A DNA stretch of 64,000 nucleotides from Actimicrobium sp047621345 (lineage in GTDB: Bacteria > Pseudomonadota > Gammaproteobacteria > Burkholderiales > Burkholderiaceae_D), in NCBI GenBank assembly GCA_047621345.1, contig JBLHLW010000007.1:1-64000 (forward strand), in the 5' to 3' direction. The notes under the pieces were generated by a model. That model searched no databases. It was not told where the DNA came from and worked only from the letters and a program-made list of their open reading frames with translations. Shown piece by piece: positions 1 to 8,834 of the stretch. The translations under genes were made by a program, and so were the position numbers. How positions within the stretch are numbered: the first letter of the stretch is position 1; the number at the start of each line of letters is the position of its first letter.

Positions 1-62
1 TTTGTCGTAGTTGGACAGGCCGACTATGTTAAAATTTGAGATCTTAGGGTTTAGGAGTAATC

Positions 63-245
63 ATGGCTGTTCAGCAAAACAAAAAGTCCCCGTCCAAGCG
101 TGGCATGCATCGTTCACACGACTTTCTCGTTGCACCGCAACTGGCAGTCGAAGCGACAACTGGTGAGACACACATGCGTCATCACATCAGCCCAACCGGT
201 TACTATCGTGGCCGCAAAGTACTGAAAACAAAAAACGACGAATAA
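63..245 (+). CDS. rpmF: 50S ribosomal protein L32
   Basis: This 60-residue basic protein starts MAVQQNKKSPSKRGMHRSHD, the standard L32 N-terminus, and has the usual length for the family. L32 is a structural protein of the large ribosomal subunit. An AGGAG ribosome site lies just upstream of the ATG. The beta-proteobacterial L32 form lacks the zinc-binding cysteines seen in some other phyla, and none are present here. It heads the cluster that continues with plsX and the fab genes, a widely conserved arrangement linking ribosome and membrane-lipid synthesis. A terminator-like hairpin separates it from plsX, so plsX may depend partly on readthrough or on its own promoter. Confidence 0.97.
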   Translation: MAVQQNKKSPSKRGMHRSHDFLVAPQLAVEATTGETHMRHHISPTGYYRGRKVLKTKNDE

Positions 246-266
246 TATCCGTTGGTATCAAATTAT

Positions 267-308
267 AAAAAGCGGCTCAGCGTATTTATTGCCTGGTGCC
301 GCTTTTTT
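267..308 (+). terminator. Rho-independent terminator after rpmF
   Basis: The arms AAAAAGCGGC and GCCGCTTTTTT pair perfectly around a 21-nt loop, and the 3' arm ends in a run of T. The loop is longer than usual, so termination may be partial. It lies between rpmF and plsX. Confidence 0.6.
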
Positions 309-394
309 ACGTGTTGACACAGCCCGTTGCGGCAGATTGAGTCACACCGAATTTCGGCTGTGTAGCGGTTGGAGCAGGGTACTGAATCAAATCA

Positions 395-1486
395 ATGACA
401 ATTAAAATTTCAATCGACTGTATGGGTGGCGACCATGGGCCATCGGTCACCGTTCAAGCGGCACTCTCTTTTGTCGATCACGAGCCAGATGCAGAGCTTA
501 TTCTTGTTGGCAAGGAAGAAAGCATTCTCGCCGAGTTGAAAAAACTCAAGCGTATTGACCATCCACGAATTTCCGTTGTTCATGCATCCGAAGTTGTTGC
601 CATGGATGACTCGATTGAGATTGCCTTACGACGAAAAAAAGATTCCTCGATGCGTGCGGCCATTAACCTTGTCAAGTCGGATGCAGCACATGCCTGTGTT
701 TCGGCAGGTAATACCGGAGCGCTGATGGCAGTATCGCGTTACGTACTAAAGACGATTCCAGGCATTCACCGTCCAGCCATTTGCGGCATCATTCCTAATC
801 AAAAAGGCGCGCCAACCTACATGCTTGACCTCGGCGCGAATGTCGATTGCGAACCGCAACATCTGTATCAGTTTGCTCTGATGGGCTCTGTGCTCGTTGC
901 TGCAATGGAGGGTATTGCCCGGCCAACAATTGGTTTGCTCAACGTTGGTGAGGAAGACATTAAGGGTAACGATCTCGTCAAGCGAACTGCCGCCTTGCTG
1001 CGAGCCGATCATGTTCGAGGTACCCTCAATTTTTATGGCAATGTTGAAGGCAATGATATTTTTCAGGGAACGACTGACATCGTAGTTTGCGATGGTTTCG
1101 TTGGAAACGTCACGTTGAAAGCGTCGGAGGGTTTAGGTCGTTTTGTAAAAAATGTGCTTGCGGCAGAATTGCGCAGTTCACCCCTGAACATGCTCGGTGC
1201 ATGGCTGGCACGCGGAGCATTGAAATCGATTTCTCGTCGTATCAATCCTTCTCGTTACAATGGCGCGAGTCTGCTGGGCCTGCGTGGGCTGGTTTTCAAA
1301 AGCCATGGCAGCGCAGATAAATATGCGTATGAATGGGCCATTAAGCGCGCCTACGACGCCGCAAAAAATGATGTGCTGTCGCGTATCTCGCTGACAATAG
1401 CGTCGATGATGCCGCAGGTTGATGTCGCTCCTGCACTTATTAATGCGGACCTTGTGATTGATTTAAATGAGCAGAATAGCGCATGA
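395..1486 (+). CDS. plsX: Phosphate acyltransferase PlsX
   Basis: The 363-residue product makes acyl-phosphate from acyl-ACP, feeding glycerol-3-phosphate acylation by PlsY in phospholipid synthesis. The N-terminus ISIDCMGGDHGP is the PlsX signature (usually DAMGGDHGP), and the motifs CVSAGNTGALMA and DLGANVDC are in the expected places. The length is slightly above the usual 330-350 residues, with a longer C-terminal tail. The stop overlaps the fabH start in an ATGA, which implies translational coupling. It is a soluble or membrane-peripheral enzyme in this family. Confidence 0.97.
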   Translation: MTIKISIDCMGGDHGPSVTVQAALSFVDHEPDAELILVGKEESILAELKKLKRIDHPRISVVHASEVVAMDDSIEIALRRKKDSSMRAAINLVKSDAAHACVSAGNTGALMAVSRYVLKTIPGIHRPAICGIIPNQKGAPTYMLDLGANVDCEPQHLYQFALMGSVLVAAMEGIARPTIGLLNVGEEDIKGNDLVKRTAALLRADHVRGTLNFYGNVEGNDIFQGTTDIVVCDGFVGNVTLKASEGLGRFVKNVLAAELRSSPLNMLGAWLARGALKSISRRINPSRYNGASLLGLRGLVFKSHGSADKYAYEWAIKRAYDAAKNDVLSRISLTIASMMPQVDVAPALINADLVIDLNEQNSA

Positions 1487-2469
1487 CAACTTATAGCAAA
1501 ATTATCGGAACAGGCAGCTGCTTGCCGCCTGATCGAGTCACCAACGAGCAACTCGTCGCTCGACTGGGCATGGACGGCGTAGAAACCTCCGACGAATGGA
1601 TTTTTTCTCGCAGCGGCATTTCAGCGCGCCACTATGCGGATCCATCGGTGCTCTCCAGCGATCTCGCGGTACAGGCAGCGTTAAATGCACTTGAGATGGC
1701 AGGTCTGGTCGGCAATGACATCGATTTGATTATCGTCGCAACGTCGACGCCTGATCATTTCGGCGGTTTCCCCAGCACCGCCTGTGTTGTGCAGCGCAAG
1801 CTAGGAATTACCAACGGCTGTGCCGCAGTGGATGTGCAGGCGGTATGCAGCGGATTCATTTATGCCGTGTCGGTTGCTGATAGCTTCATCCGCTCAGGCG
1901 CGCACAAAAAAGCGCTAGTGATTGGCGCCGAGGTGTTTTCTCGCATTCTTGATTTCAAGGATAGAGGTACTTGTGTACTGTTTGGTGATGGTGCTGGCGC
2001 CATCATTCTTTCCGCTGCGGCGGAGCCGGGCATCCTCGCGACCAAGTTACATGCTGATGGGCGTTATGGCGATATCTTGTGCGTTCAGGGCGGCGTGAGT
2101 GGCGGTGTACTCGCCGGTAGCGGCTTCTTGACCATGGATGGTCCGGCAGTGTTTAAATTGGCTGTTTCGTTACTTGAAAAAGTAGCGGTCGAAGTACTTG
2201 AAAGCGCCGGTATGACAGCCAGTGAACTGGATTGGCTGATCCCGCATCAGGCGAATATCCGAATCATGCAAAGCACGGCCAGAAAATTACAGATGCCGGC
2301 CGAAAAAATGGTTGTTACCGTTGATCAGCATGGCAATACCTCCGCAGCATCCATTCCGCTTGCCCTCGATACTGCGGTTCGTGATGGCAGGGTCAAGCCG
2401 GGGCAGCATGTTTTAATGGAGGGTGTTGGTGGCGGTTTCACTTGGGGTGCAGTTGTTGCACGAATGTAG
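1483..2469 (+). CDS. fabH: 3-oxoacyl-ACP synthase III (KAS III)
   Basis: This 328-residue thiolase-fold enzyme condenses acetyl-CoA with malonyl-ACP to start type II fatty-acid synthesis. The catalytic triad is visible: Cys122 in VQAVCSGFIYA, His255 in PHQANIRI and Asn285 in HGNTSAAS. The C-terminal glycine-rich GVGGGFTWGA is also canonical. The start overlaps the plsX stop by four bases. fabD follows 28 bases downstream, consistent with one transcript. Confidence 0.97.
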   Translation: MTTYSKIIGTGSCLPPDRVTNEQLVARLGMDGVETSDEWIFSRSGISARHYADPSVLSSDLAVQAALNALEMAGLVGNDIDLIIVATSTPDHFGGFPSTACVVQRKLGITNGCAAVDVQAVCSGFIYAVSVADSFIRSGAHKKALVIGAEVFSRILDFKDRGTCVLFGDGAGAIILSAAAEPGILATKLHADGRYGDILCVQGGVSGGVLAGSGFLTMDGPAVFKLAVSLLEKVAVEVLESAGMTASELDWLIPHQANIRIMQSTARKLQMPAEKMVVTVDQHGNTSAASIPLALDTAVRDGRVKPGQHVLMEGVGGGFTWGAVVARM

Positions 2470-2497
2470 AGTCAATCCATTTTATTGAAGCGATCGC

Positions 2498-3445
2498 ATG
2501 ACAAAATTAGCCTTTGTTTTTCCCGGTCAGGGCTCTCAAGCCATCGGTATGCTCAACGCATTCGGCGATAATATTGCTGTTAGACAGACGCTCGCTGAAG
2601 CGTCGGATTTTTTGAAGACGGACCTGGCTGATCTCATTGCGACAGGTCCGAAAGAACTTCTCGATTTGACGACCAATACCCAGCCAGTGATGTTGGCTGC
2701 TGGTGTCGCAATGTATCGGGCCTGGATCGCCGCTGGCGGTCCTGTTCCTGAGATTGTTGCCGGTCATAGTCTTGGAGAATATTCAGCTCTGGTAGCAGCC
2801 GGCGTTTTATCGTTCAAGGACGCGGTTCCTCTAGTACGTTTTCGCGCTGAAGCCATGCAGCAAGCCGTACCAGTTGGGCAAGGCGGGATGGCTGCCATCT
2901 TGGGATTGCCTGATGCGGATGTCATTGCCTTGTGCGCAGAATCTTCGCAAGGCGAGGTGGTCGAGGCAGTCAACTTTAATGCGCCTGCTCAGGTAGTTAT
3001 CGCCGGTGCCAAGGCGGCAGTCGAGCGAGCTTGTGAATTGGCGAAGTCCAGAGGTGCGAAGCGTGCGCTGATCCTCCCCGTATCGGCACCATTTCACTCG
3101 TCGCTGCTGAAACCTGCGTCGGATCGTTTGCGGGATTACCTTGGTCCAATCCACTTTTCAGCCGGACTCATTCCTGTCATTAATAACGTCGATGTGGCGA
3201 TCGTAACCGACTCAGTCGGCCTGAAAGATGCCTTGGTGCGTCAAGCGGCTAGCCCAGTGCGCTGGGTTGAAACTATTCAGAAAATGGCGTCGTCAGGCAT
3301 CACCCATGTGATCGAATGTGGCCCGGGTAAAGTACTTTCGGGTCTGACCAAGCGTATTGATAGCACGCTGATTTCAGATGCGGTCACTGATGCCGCATCG
3401 ATGGAACGTGTGCTGGCGTTGTTGAATGGAGTGTCGAAATCATGA
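2498..3445 (+). CDS. fabD: Malonyl-CoA:ACP transacylase
   Basis: This 315-residue protein transfers the malonyl group from CoA to ACP to supply the elongation substrate. It begins AFVFPGQGSQ, has the nucleophile Ser91 in GHSLGEYSAL, and the partner His200 in SAPFHSSL. Length and domain layout are normal. Its stop overlaps the fabG start in an ATGA, as in the plsX/fabH junction. Confidence 0.97.
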   Translation: MTKLAFVFPGQGSQAIGMLNAFGDNIAVRQTLAEASDFLKTDLADLIATGPKELLDLTTNTQPVMLAAGVAMYRAWIAAGGPVPEIVAGHSLGEYSALVAAGVLSFKDAVPLVRFRAEAMQQAVPVGQGGMAAILGLPDADVIALCAESSQGEVVEAVNFNAPAQVVIAGAKAAVERACELAKSRGAKRALILPVSAPFHSSLLKPASDRLRDYLGPIHFSAGLIPVINNVDVAIVTDSVGLKDALVRQAASPVRWVETIQKMASSGITHVIECGPGKVLSGLTKRIDSTLISDAVTDAASMERVLALLNGVSKS

Positions 3446-4194
3446 GCTTGAATTTGCAAAATCAAATTGCCCTGGTTACTGGCGCATCGCGTGGTATCGG
3501 GCGTGCTATCGCGATCGAACTGGTTAAGCAGGGTGCGATTGTCGTTGGTACAGCGACCACCGAGAGTGGTGCTGCCGCGATTTCTGCTTACCTTGAGGTG
3601 CAACAGCCCGGAGCCGGAAAAGGTGCGGTGCTAGACGTAACAAATGCAGCCGCCTGTACAGAGTTAGTCGAACGCATCCAGAAAGAATTTGGAGGACTCT
3701 CCATTTTGGTCAACAACGCTGGCATTACAGCTGATCAGCTTGCTCTGCGCATGAAGGACGACGAATGGGATTCCGTTATCGCGACAAATCTGACCGCGGT
3801 AGGGCGCTTGTCTCGGGCCGTGCTGCGCGGAATGATGAAAGCCAAGACCGGAAGAATCATTAACATTACGTCGGTCGTCGGTTCCGCCGGCAACGCCGGC
3901 CAGATGAATTATGCAGCAGCCAAGGCCGGCGTTGCGGGGATGAGTCGCGCCCTTGCGCGTGAAATAGGCAGTCGTAACATTACCGTCAATTGCATTGCCC
4001 CGGGTTTCATTGATACGGATATGACAAAGGCATTGGCGGAGTCGCAGATCGCGCAATTGATGCAACAAATTCCATTAGGGCGATTGGGGCAGCCTGAAGA
4101 CATCGCTGCTACGGTCGCATTCCTTGCCTCGCCACAAGCGAGTTACATCACCGGTACCACTATCCACGTCAACGGTGGAATGTACATGAGCTAG
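3442..4194 (+). CDS. fabG: 3-oxoacyl-ACP reductase FabG
   Basis: This short-chain dehydrogenase of 250 residues reduces 3-oxoacyl-ACP with NADPH in each elongation cycle. The cofactor motif TGASRGIG lies at residues 13-20, NNAG follows at 91-94, and the catalytic residues Asn116, Ser144, Tyr157 and Lys161 are all in register. The C-terminal ITGTTIHVNGGMYM is typical for FabG. It is translationally coupled to fabD by a 4-base overlap. A 125-base gap before acpP leaves room for a separate acpP promoter. Confidence 0.97.
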   Translation: MSLNLQNQIALVTGASRGIGRAIAIELVKQGAIVVGTATTESGAAAISAYLEVQQPGAGKGAVLDVTNAAACTELVERIQKEFGGLSILVNNAGITADQLALRMKDDEWDSVIATNLTAVGRLSRAVLRGMMKAKTGRIINITSVVGSAGNAGQMNYAAAKAGVAGMSRALAREIGSRNITVNCIAPGFIDTDMTKALAESQIAQLMQQIPLGRLGQPEDIAATVAFLASPQASYITGTTIHVNGGMYMS

Positions 4195-4319
4195 TTAATA
4201 TTTATTACTCGAAGCAGCATTTTGATCATTCTTCAGAATGAAAGCCAAAAGTAAATTCTCAATGCGCAAACCTGATAAAATGCGCGCACTTTCTGTCACC
4301 CAATCAATGGAGTATCACT

Positions 4320-4559
4320 ATGTCCGATATCGAACAACGCGTTAAGAAAATCGTCGCTGAACAACTGGGCGTCGCAGAAGCAGACATCAAGATTGAATCG
4401 TCATTTGTCGATGACCTTGGTGCCGATTCACTCGATACCGTTGAGTTGGTCATGGCACTCGAAGACGAGTTCGAAATGGAAATTCCAGACGAGCAAGCAG
4501 AAAAGATCACCACCGTTCAGCAAGCAATTGACTACGCCAAGGCACACGTCAAAGCCTGA
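4320..4559 (+). CDS. acpP: Acyl carrier protein
   Basis: This 79-residue very acidic protein carries growing acyl chains on a phosphopantetheine arm. The attachment site is Ser37 in the canonical GADSLDTVELVMALE. The modifying enzyme, holo-ACP synthase, is encoded later in the same window. A GGAG ribosome site precedes the ATG. The 125-base upstream gap is AT-richer than its surroundings and probably holds a strong promoter, since ACP is normally expressed far above its neighbours. I could not pick unambiguous -35/-10 boxes. Confidence 0.98.
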   Translation: MSDIEQRVKKIVAEQLGVAEADIKIESSFVDDLGADSLDTVELVMALEDEFEMEIPDEQAEKITTVQQAIDYAKAHVKA

Positions 4560-4583
4560 GTAGATAGCGTTTAGGAGAACCTA

Positions 4584-5837
4584 TTGAGTCGCATACGTCA
4601 ACGTCCACGTCGCGTCGTTATTACCGGCCTCGGCTGCATTTCACCTGTAGGAAACACTGTTTCCGAGGCATGGAACGCTGTTCTTGAAGGTCGGTCAGGC
4701 ATCGCAGCCATCACTAAGTTCGATGCAACGGCTTTCAGCACCCGGTTTGCCGGCGAAGTGAAAAACTTCAATGTAGAAGAATATATGTTGGCGAAAGAAG
4801 CGCGCCACATGGATGCCTTCATCCACTACGGCATGGCCGCAGGTATCCAGGCGATGCAGGATAGCGGCTTGACCGTTACTGAAGAAAATGCAGATCGTAT
4901 TGGGGTTATCGTTGGTTCTGGAATAGGTGGCTTGCCACTGATTGAGGAAACGCACGCTGAACTCACTGCGCGTGGGCCGCGTAGGATTAGCCCGTTTTTT
5001 GTCCCGGCTTCCATCATCAATATGATCTCGGGTCACTTGTCGATCAAGTACGGATTACGTGGCCCTAATCTGGCCATCGTGACCGCCTGCTCGACTGGAT
5101 TGCATTGCATAGGAACAGCTGGTCGCATGATTGAATATGGCGACGCTGATGTAATGATTGCTGGTGGTTCCGAGTCAACGATTTCGCCGCTTGGACTTGG
5201 TGGATTCGCATCTGCCCGGGCATTGTCTTCGCGCAATGACGACCCGGCATCCGCGTCGCGTCCATGGGATCGTGATCGTGATGGGTTTGTACTCGGCGAA
5301 GGTGCTGGAGTCATGGTGCTTGAAGAGTACGAGCATGCAAAGGCGCGCGGCGCAAAAATATATGCCGAGTTGCTTGGATTTGGCATGAGCGCCGATGCAC
5401 ATCATATGACGGCACCGCTGGAGAATGGCGAAGGAGCACGGAAATGCATGATCTCTGCCCTTAGTAATTCCGGCGTCAACAGTGACGAAGTCGACTATGT
5501 GAATGCTCACGGCACTTCAACACCGCTCGGTGACGTGGCAGAAACAGTAGCGATCAAACGCACTTTGGGTGATCAGGCAAAAAATATCGTCGTCAGCTCA
5601 ACCAAGTCGATGACTGGCCACCTTTTGGGTGGAGCAGGCGGTTTGGAATCGGTATTTACTGTTCTGGCAGTCCATAATCAACAATCTCCACCAACAATCA
5701 ATCTCCAAAATCAGGATCCAAATTGCGATCTTGACTACTGTGCCAATGTCGCCCGCGATATGGTGATTGATGTTGCAGTCAAAAACTCGTTTGGTTTTGG
5801 CGGCACCAACGGTACATTGGTGTTCGGTAAGATCTGA
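4584..5837 (+). CDS. fabF: 3-oxoacyl-ACP synthase II (KAS II)
   Basis: This 417-residue condensing enzyme elongates acyl-ACP with malonyl-ACP. The active-site residues are Cys169 (VTACSTGLH), His309 (NAHGTST) and His346 (SMTGHLLGG). The start is TTG, supported by AGGAG seven bases upstream and by the correct N-terminus RRVVITGLGCISPVG. It lies 24 bases after acpP, the usual pairing. The stop overlaps the following start in a TGATG. Confidence 0.96.
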   Translation: MSRIRQRPRRVVITGLGCISPVGNTVSEAWNAVLEGRSGIAAITKFDATAFSTRFAGEVKNFNVEEYMLAKEARHMDAFIHYGMAAGIQAMQDSGLTVTEENADRIGVIVGSGIGGLPLIEETHAELTARGPRRISPFFVPASIINMISGHLSIKYGLRGPNLAIVTACSTGLHCIGTAGRMIEYGDADVMIAGGSESTISPLGLGGFASARALSSRNDDPASASRPWDRDRDGFVLGEGAGVMVLEEYEHAKARGAKIYAELLGFGMSADAHHMTAPLENGEGARKCMISALSNSGVNSDEVDYVNAHGTSTPLGDVAETVAIKRTLGDQAKNIVVSSTKSMTGHLLGGAGGLESVFTVLAVHNQQSPPTINLQNQDPNCDLDYCANVARDMVIDVAVKNSFGFGGTNGTLVFGKI

Positions 5838-6418
5838 TGCCGCCGCCGTCCTTTCGGGTTCGCCCGGAAGAGGGCGGCGATTTCTTTTTCTCTGACCCAT
5901 CCATCGCTGTTTCTGTCGTAGTTACTCCCTCACGCACAGCCAAATTAATCTGCCTGAACATGTCAGCACTGCTTTTCGGTTTGTCGATTGCATTGTGGGG
6001 ATTCGCTGCGCCAGAGCTATTTTTTTCTGCGCGTATGGTCTTGTCTGGTTTTACATTCATCTGTGCTTTTGCCGTCTTCAGAGAGGTAATGATTTCACGG
6101 CATCCTGTATGTCTTGATATCTCAGGGCAAGGACAAGTCAGACTTTCTCAGCAAGAGAAGGCGGCCGTCACTTCATCGGACCGGGCAGTTAAGGATGAGA
6201 ATTGCCTGTTTCAATTCCAGCCCCACACCGTTATTTTTTCATCATTGTTGTTACTTCGACTGAAAAATGACAAAGATCAAAAGATAACATTATTAATTTT
6301 CCGTGATTGTGTATCTTCATCGGCTTTTCGCCGCCTGTCCGTTGCGTGCCGTTGGATAGCTGTGCAGAATTATCGAGCGTCGGAACAAAAACATGAGCAA
6401 AGGAGATTCAGAGAGTGA
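5837..6418 (+). CDS. YgfX/CptA-like small membrane protein
   Basis: The product has 193 residues: a short polar N-terminus, two adjacent hydrophobic segments at about residues 42-60 and 66-82, then a soluble tail with LLIFRDCVSSSAFRRLSVACRW near the C-terminus. That layout, and the position between fabF and rpoE, match the YgfX (CptA) family common in Burkholderiales. The family's role is not settled; enterobacterial members have been linked to cell-division toxicity and to SdhE/flavinylation. Start ATG overlaps the fabF stop, so it is likely co-transcribed. Similarity is judged by eye and is modest; codon use and tail composition are less regular than in the flanking genes. Confidence 0.5.
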   Translation: MPPPSFRVRPEEGGDFFFSDPSIAVSVVVTPSRTAKLICLNMSALLFGLSIALWGFAAPELFFSARMVLSGFTFICAFAVFREVMISRHPVCLDISGQGQVRLSQQEKAAVTSSDRAVKDENCLFQFQPHTVIFSSLLLLRLKNDKDQKITLLIFRDCVSSSAFRRLSVACRWIAVQNYRASEQKHEQRRFRE

Positions 6419-6443
6419 ACTTTGCTCATTTCAACCAGTCAAC
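6417..6443 (+). promoter_or_regulatory. Candidate sigma-E promoter of rpoE
   Basis: GAACTT is followed after 16 bases by TCAAC, close to the sigma-E consensus GAACTT-N16-TCNNA. It sits about 45 bases before the preferred rpoE start. Autoregulation of rpoE by sigma-E is established in related bacteria. The -10 match is imperfect. Confidence 0.35.
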
Positions 6444-6487
6444 AGTTCGGGCCGCGTGCGTGTTGCGAAAAAGTAAGGGAATGCGGA

Positions 6488-7090
6488 TTGACGACAGAGC
6501 GCGATATTGATCAACTACTCGTCGAACGGGTTCAACGTGGAGACAAGAAAGCGTTCGAGCTGTTAGTGATCAAGTACCAAAGGAAGCTAATGCGATTGGT
6601 GTCGCGGCTTGTCCGCGACCATGCCGAAGCAGAAGACGTTGTTCAGGAAGCTTTTATCAAGGCCTATCGGGCGCTGCCTCAATTCAGAGGCGATTCAGCG
6701 TTTTATACATGGCTTTACAGGATTGGTATCAATACAGCAAAGAATTTTCTGGTAACACAAGGTCGTCGTGCACCGACATCAACGGATGCTGATGCAGAGG
6801 AAGCAGAAACTTTTGAGGACGCAGATAACCTAAGAGATATCAATACACCGGAGTCAATGCTGGCGACCAAGCAGATTGCTGAAACGGTTAATGTTGCTAT
6901 GGGAGCGCTGCCAGACGAGTTACGAACGGCGATCACCTTGCGTGAAATCGAGGGATTGAGTTATGACGAAATCGCTGAGGCAATGGGGTGTCCAATTGGT
7001 ACTGTGAGAAGCCGAATTTTTCGGGCACGTGAAGCGATTGCTGAGCGGTTGCGCCCGTTGCTTGGAACCGCGATCGACAAGCGTTGGTAG
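6488..7090 (+). CDS. rpoE: RNA polymerase sigma-E factor
   Basis: This ECF sigma factor (200 residues from this start) directs transcription of envelope-stress genes. Region 2 contains VVQEAFIKAYRALPQFRG and FYTWLYRIGINTAKN; region 4 contains LREIEGLSYDEIAEAMGCP with GTVRSRIFRAREAI. I prefer the TTG at 6488 because AAGGGA lies seven bases upstream and the protein then begins TTERDIDQLLVERVQ, as in homologues. An in-frame TTG at 6422 would add 22 unconserved residues and overlap the candidate sigma-E promoter. rseA, rseB and mucD follow, forming the standard regulon core. Confidence 0.95.
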   Translation: MTTERDIDQLLVERVQRGDKKAFELLVIKYQRKLMRLVSRLVRDHAEAEDVVQEAFIKAYRALPQFRGDSAFYTWLYRIGINTAKNFLVTQGRRAPTSTDADAEEAETFEDADNLRDINTPESMLATKQIAETVNVAMGALPDELRTAITLREIEGLSYDEIAEAMGCPIGTVRSRIFRAREAIAERLRPLLGTAIDKRW

Positions 7091-7142
7091 GTGGTCAGTA
7101 AGGACAAACAGGGGTTGGTGTGGTTGATTTAGCGAGGTGGTT

Positions 7143-7793
7143 ATGAAATCGAATGACATGATACGCGAAGAAATTTCGGCATTTTCCGATGGCGAGTTAG
7201 CGCAGCATCGTTGCGAAGAGGTTGCCAGAAAATTACGCCAGCCAGAAGCGCAGGATTGCTGGAATCTCTATCTCCAGATAGGGGACACATTGCGTTCGGA
7301 TGAGATGGCTAATAGCTTGAGCGCAGGTTTTTCAGCGCGTATGGCAGCGCGCCTCGAACTGGAGCCAGCGATCATTTCACGTCCGTCCGAGATGCGTTCA
7401 CTGGCTCCTAAAATGACAGCTCCGCAAGACGTCTTGCCCTCCGTGAGGACAGCTGGTCGACGCTGGACAGCAGGACGAAAATTTTTCGTACCCGGATTAG
7501 CTGCTGCTGCTGCAGTAATGTATATCGGTCTGCCAAAATTGATGGTCGCTACCAATTCTTTTAACAACAAGTCCTCGATTGAACTAGCGATGAAATCAGG
7601 TGACGCTGGAACGCAACTGTCAGGCCTGAAGGTTGTAAAAAATAGTGATTCCTCCCTGTCGGAGCGTGTCGAAGTGTTACGCGATTCACGGATGGATGAG
7701 TATCTGCTCGCGCACCAGCAGTTTTCTCCATCACTTTATAGCAGCGCACAGTTCGCACGTTCTGCCACTTTTGCAACTAACACGGGTAAATAA
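7143..7793 (+). CDS. rseA: Anti-sigma-E factor RseA
   Basis: The 216-residue product carries the N-terminal RseA domain (EEISAFSDGELAQHRCEEV) that binds sigma-E in the cytoplasm, one membrane span near residues 112-132 (FFVPGLAAAAAVMYIGL) and a periplasmic tail. In the family, regulated proteolysis of this protein releases sigma-E. The ATG at 7143 is preferred over an in-frame GTG two codons upstream because AGG is then correctly spaced. It lies directly behind rpoE. Confidence 0.9.
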   Translation: MKSNDMIREEISAFSDGELAQHRCEEVARKLRQPEAQDCWNLYLQIGDTLRSDEMANSLSAGFSARMAARLELEPAIISRPSEMRSLAPKMTAPQDVLPSVRTAGRRWTAGRKFFVPGLAAAAAVMYIGLPKLMVATNSFNNKSSIELAMKSGDAGTQLSGLKVVKNSDSSLSERVEVLRDSRMDEYLLAHQQFSPSLYSSAQFARSATFATNTGK

Positions 7794-7798
7794 TATTC

Positions 7799-8827
7799 AT
7801 GCGGCAAACACTAGTTGCGGTCAAGTTTGTCGTCCTCCTGTCGAGTTTGATTGCTTGTTCCGTCTATGCAAAGGATTTTTCTTTGCCCGAGGAGGGCCAC
7901 GATGCGCAGAGTTGGTTGCTACGCATTCAGGCTGCGGCAAAAAAAGTGAATTATTCAGGCACGTTTGTGTATCAGCAGGCAAGCCAAGTTCGGACTTCGC
8001 GCATTACCCACATTCTTGATGGTAAGAACGAAATAGAAAAGCTTGAGATTCTGGATGGAAAGCCGAGAGAATACATCCGAAAAAATGATGAAATCGTTTG
8101 TTATATTCCTGAAGTCAAAACTCTGCTGATTGAAAAAAAGGGGGCTCAAGATGTTTTTCCAGCAATATTGGCCTCAAATGGCGCTGACATTACGCTTTTT
8201 TATGATGCCGAAGTTGGTGAATCGGTTCGTGTAGCTGGCTACGATTCATTAGCCTTAATACTGAAGCCGAAAGATAATTTGCGCTACGGGTATAAATTGT
8301 GGGCTGAGAAATCTACAGGTTTGCTATTGCGCGCGCAGACTCTCAATGAGAATAATGCTGTTGTAGAGCAAATAGCATTTACGCAGCTAGAGATCGGCAA
8401 TATCAATCGCAATCGTGTCAAACCAAGTTTTCTCAATACTTCCGGTTGGCACGTAGAGCACAGCGTAATGATGCCAATCTCGACGCCAGGCTGGTCAGTC
8501 AGGAGCGTTCCGCCTGGATTTAAGCTTGTGCGTGAAATGAAGCGCGTTGTTTCTGATGTGTCTGCTTACGAAAATTCGTCGAGGGCTGGCACAACAATGT
8601 CTACTTCGCAGCGTGAATTAGTACAATTGGTGTTCTCGGATGGCTTTGCTGCAATTTCTGTTTTCATTGAGCCCGGCTCTCTTAGTAAAACAGAGGGTTC
8701 AATGCAGCAGGGAGCCATGAATATTACCGGTAAGCGACAAGGCGACTTTTGGCTTACCATTGTCGGTGAAGTACCTGCTGCAGCCATTAAGCAGGTTGCC
8801 AACTCCATTGAATTCAAAGCCAGATAA
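7799..8827 (+). CDS. rseB: Sigma-E regulatory protein RseB/MucB
   Basis: This 342-residue periplasmic protein has a signal peptide ending SVYA-KD near residue 25. The body matches the MucB/RseB fold: an N-terminal LolA-like domain with NYSGTFVYQQ and a smaller C-terminal domain ending in QGDFWLTIVGEVP. In the family it binds the periplasmic tail of RseA, protects it from DegS-type cleavage, and senses lipopolysaccharide or mislocalised lipoproteins. It starts five bases after rseA and is followed by mucD with a seven-base gap. Confidence 0.93.
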   Translation: MRQTLVAVKFVVLLSSLIACSVYAKDFSLPEEGHDAQSWLLRIQAAAKKVNYSGTFVYQQASQVRTSRITHILDGKNEIEKLEILDGKPREYIRKNDEIVCYIPEVKTLLIEKKGAQDVFPAILASNGADITLFYDAEVGESVRVAGYDSLALILKPKDNLRYGYKLWAEKSTGLLLRAQTLNENNAVVEQIAFTQLEIGNINRNRVKPSFLNTSGWHVEHSVMMPISTPGWSVRSVPPGFKLVREMKRVVSDVSAYENSSRAGTTMSTSQRELVQLVFSDGFAAISVFIEPGSLSKTEGSMQQGAMNITGKRQGDFWLTIVGEVPAAAIKQVANSIEFKAR

Positions 8828-8834
8828 CTACTCT

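Noticed and set aside
5837..6418. The gene between fabF and rpoE as a pseudogene or spurious frame
   Set aside because: Start overlap with fabF, two clear hydrophobic segments and the conserved slot favour a real YgfX-like gene, though similarity is weak.
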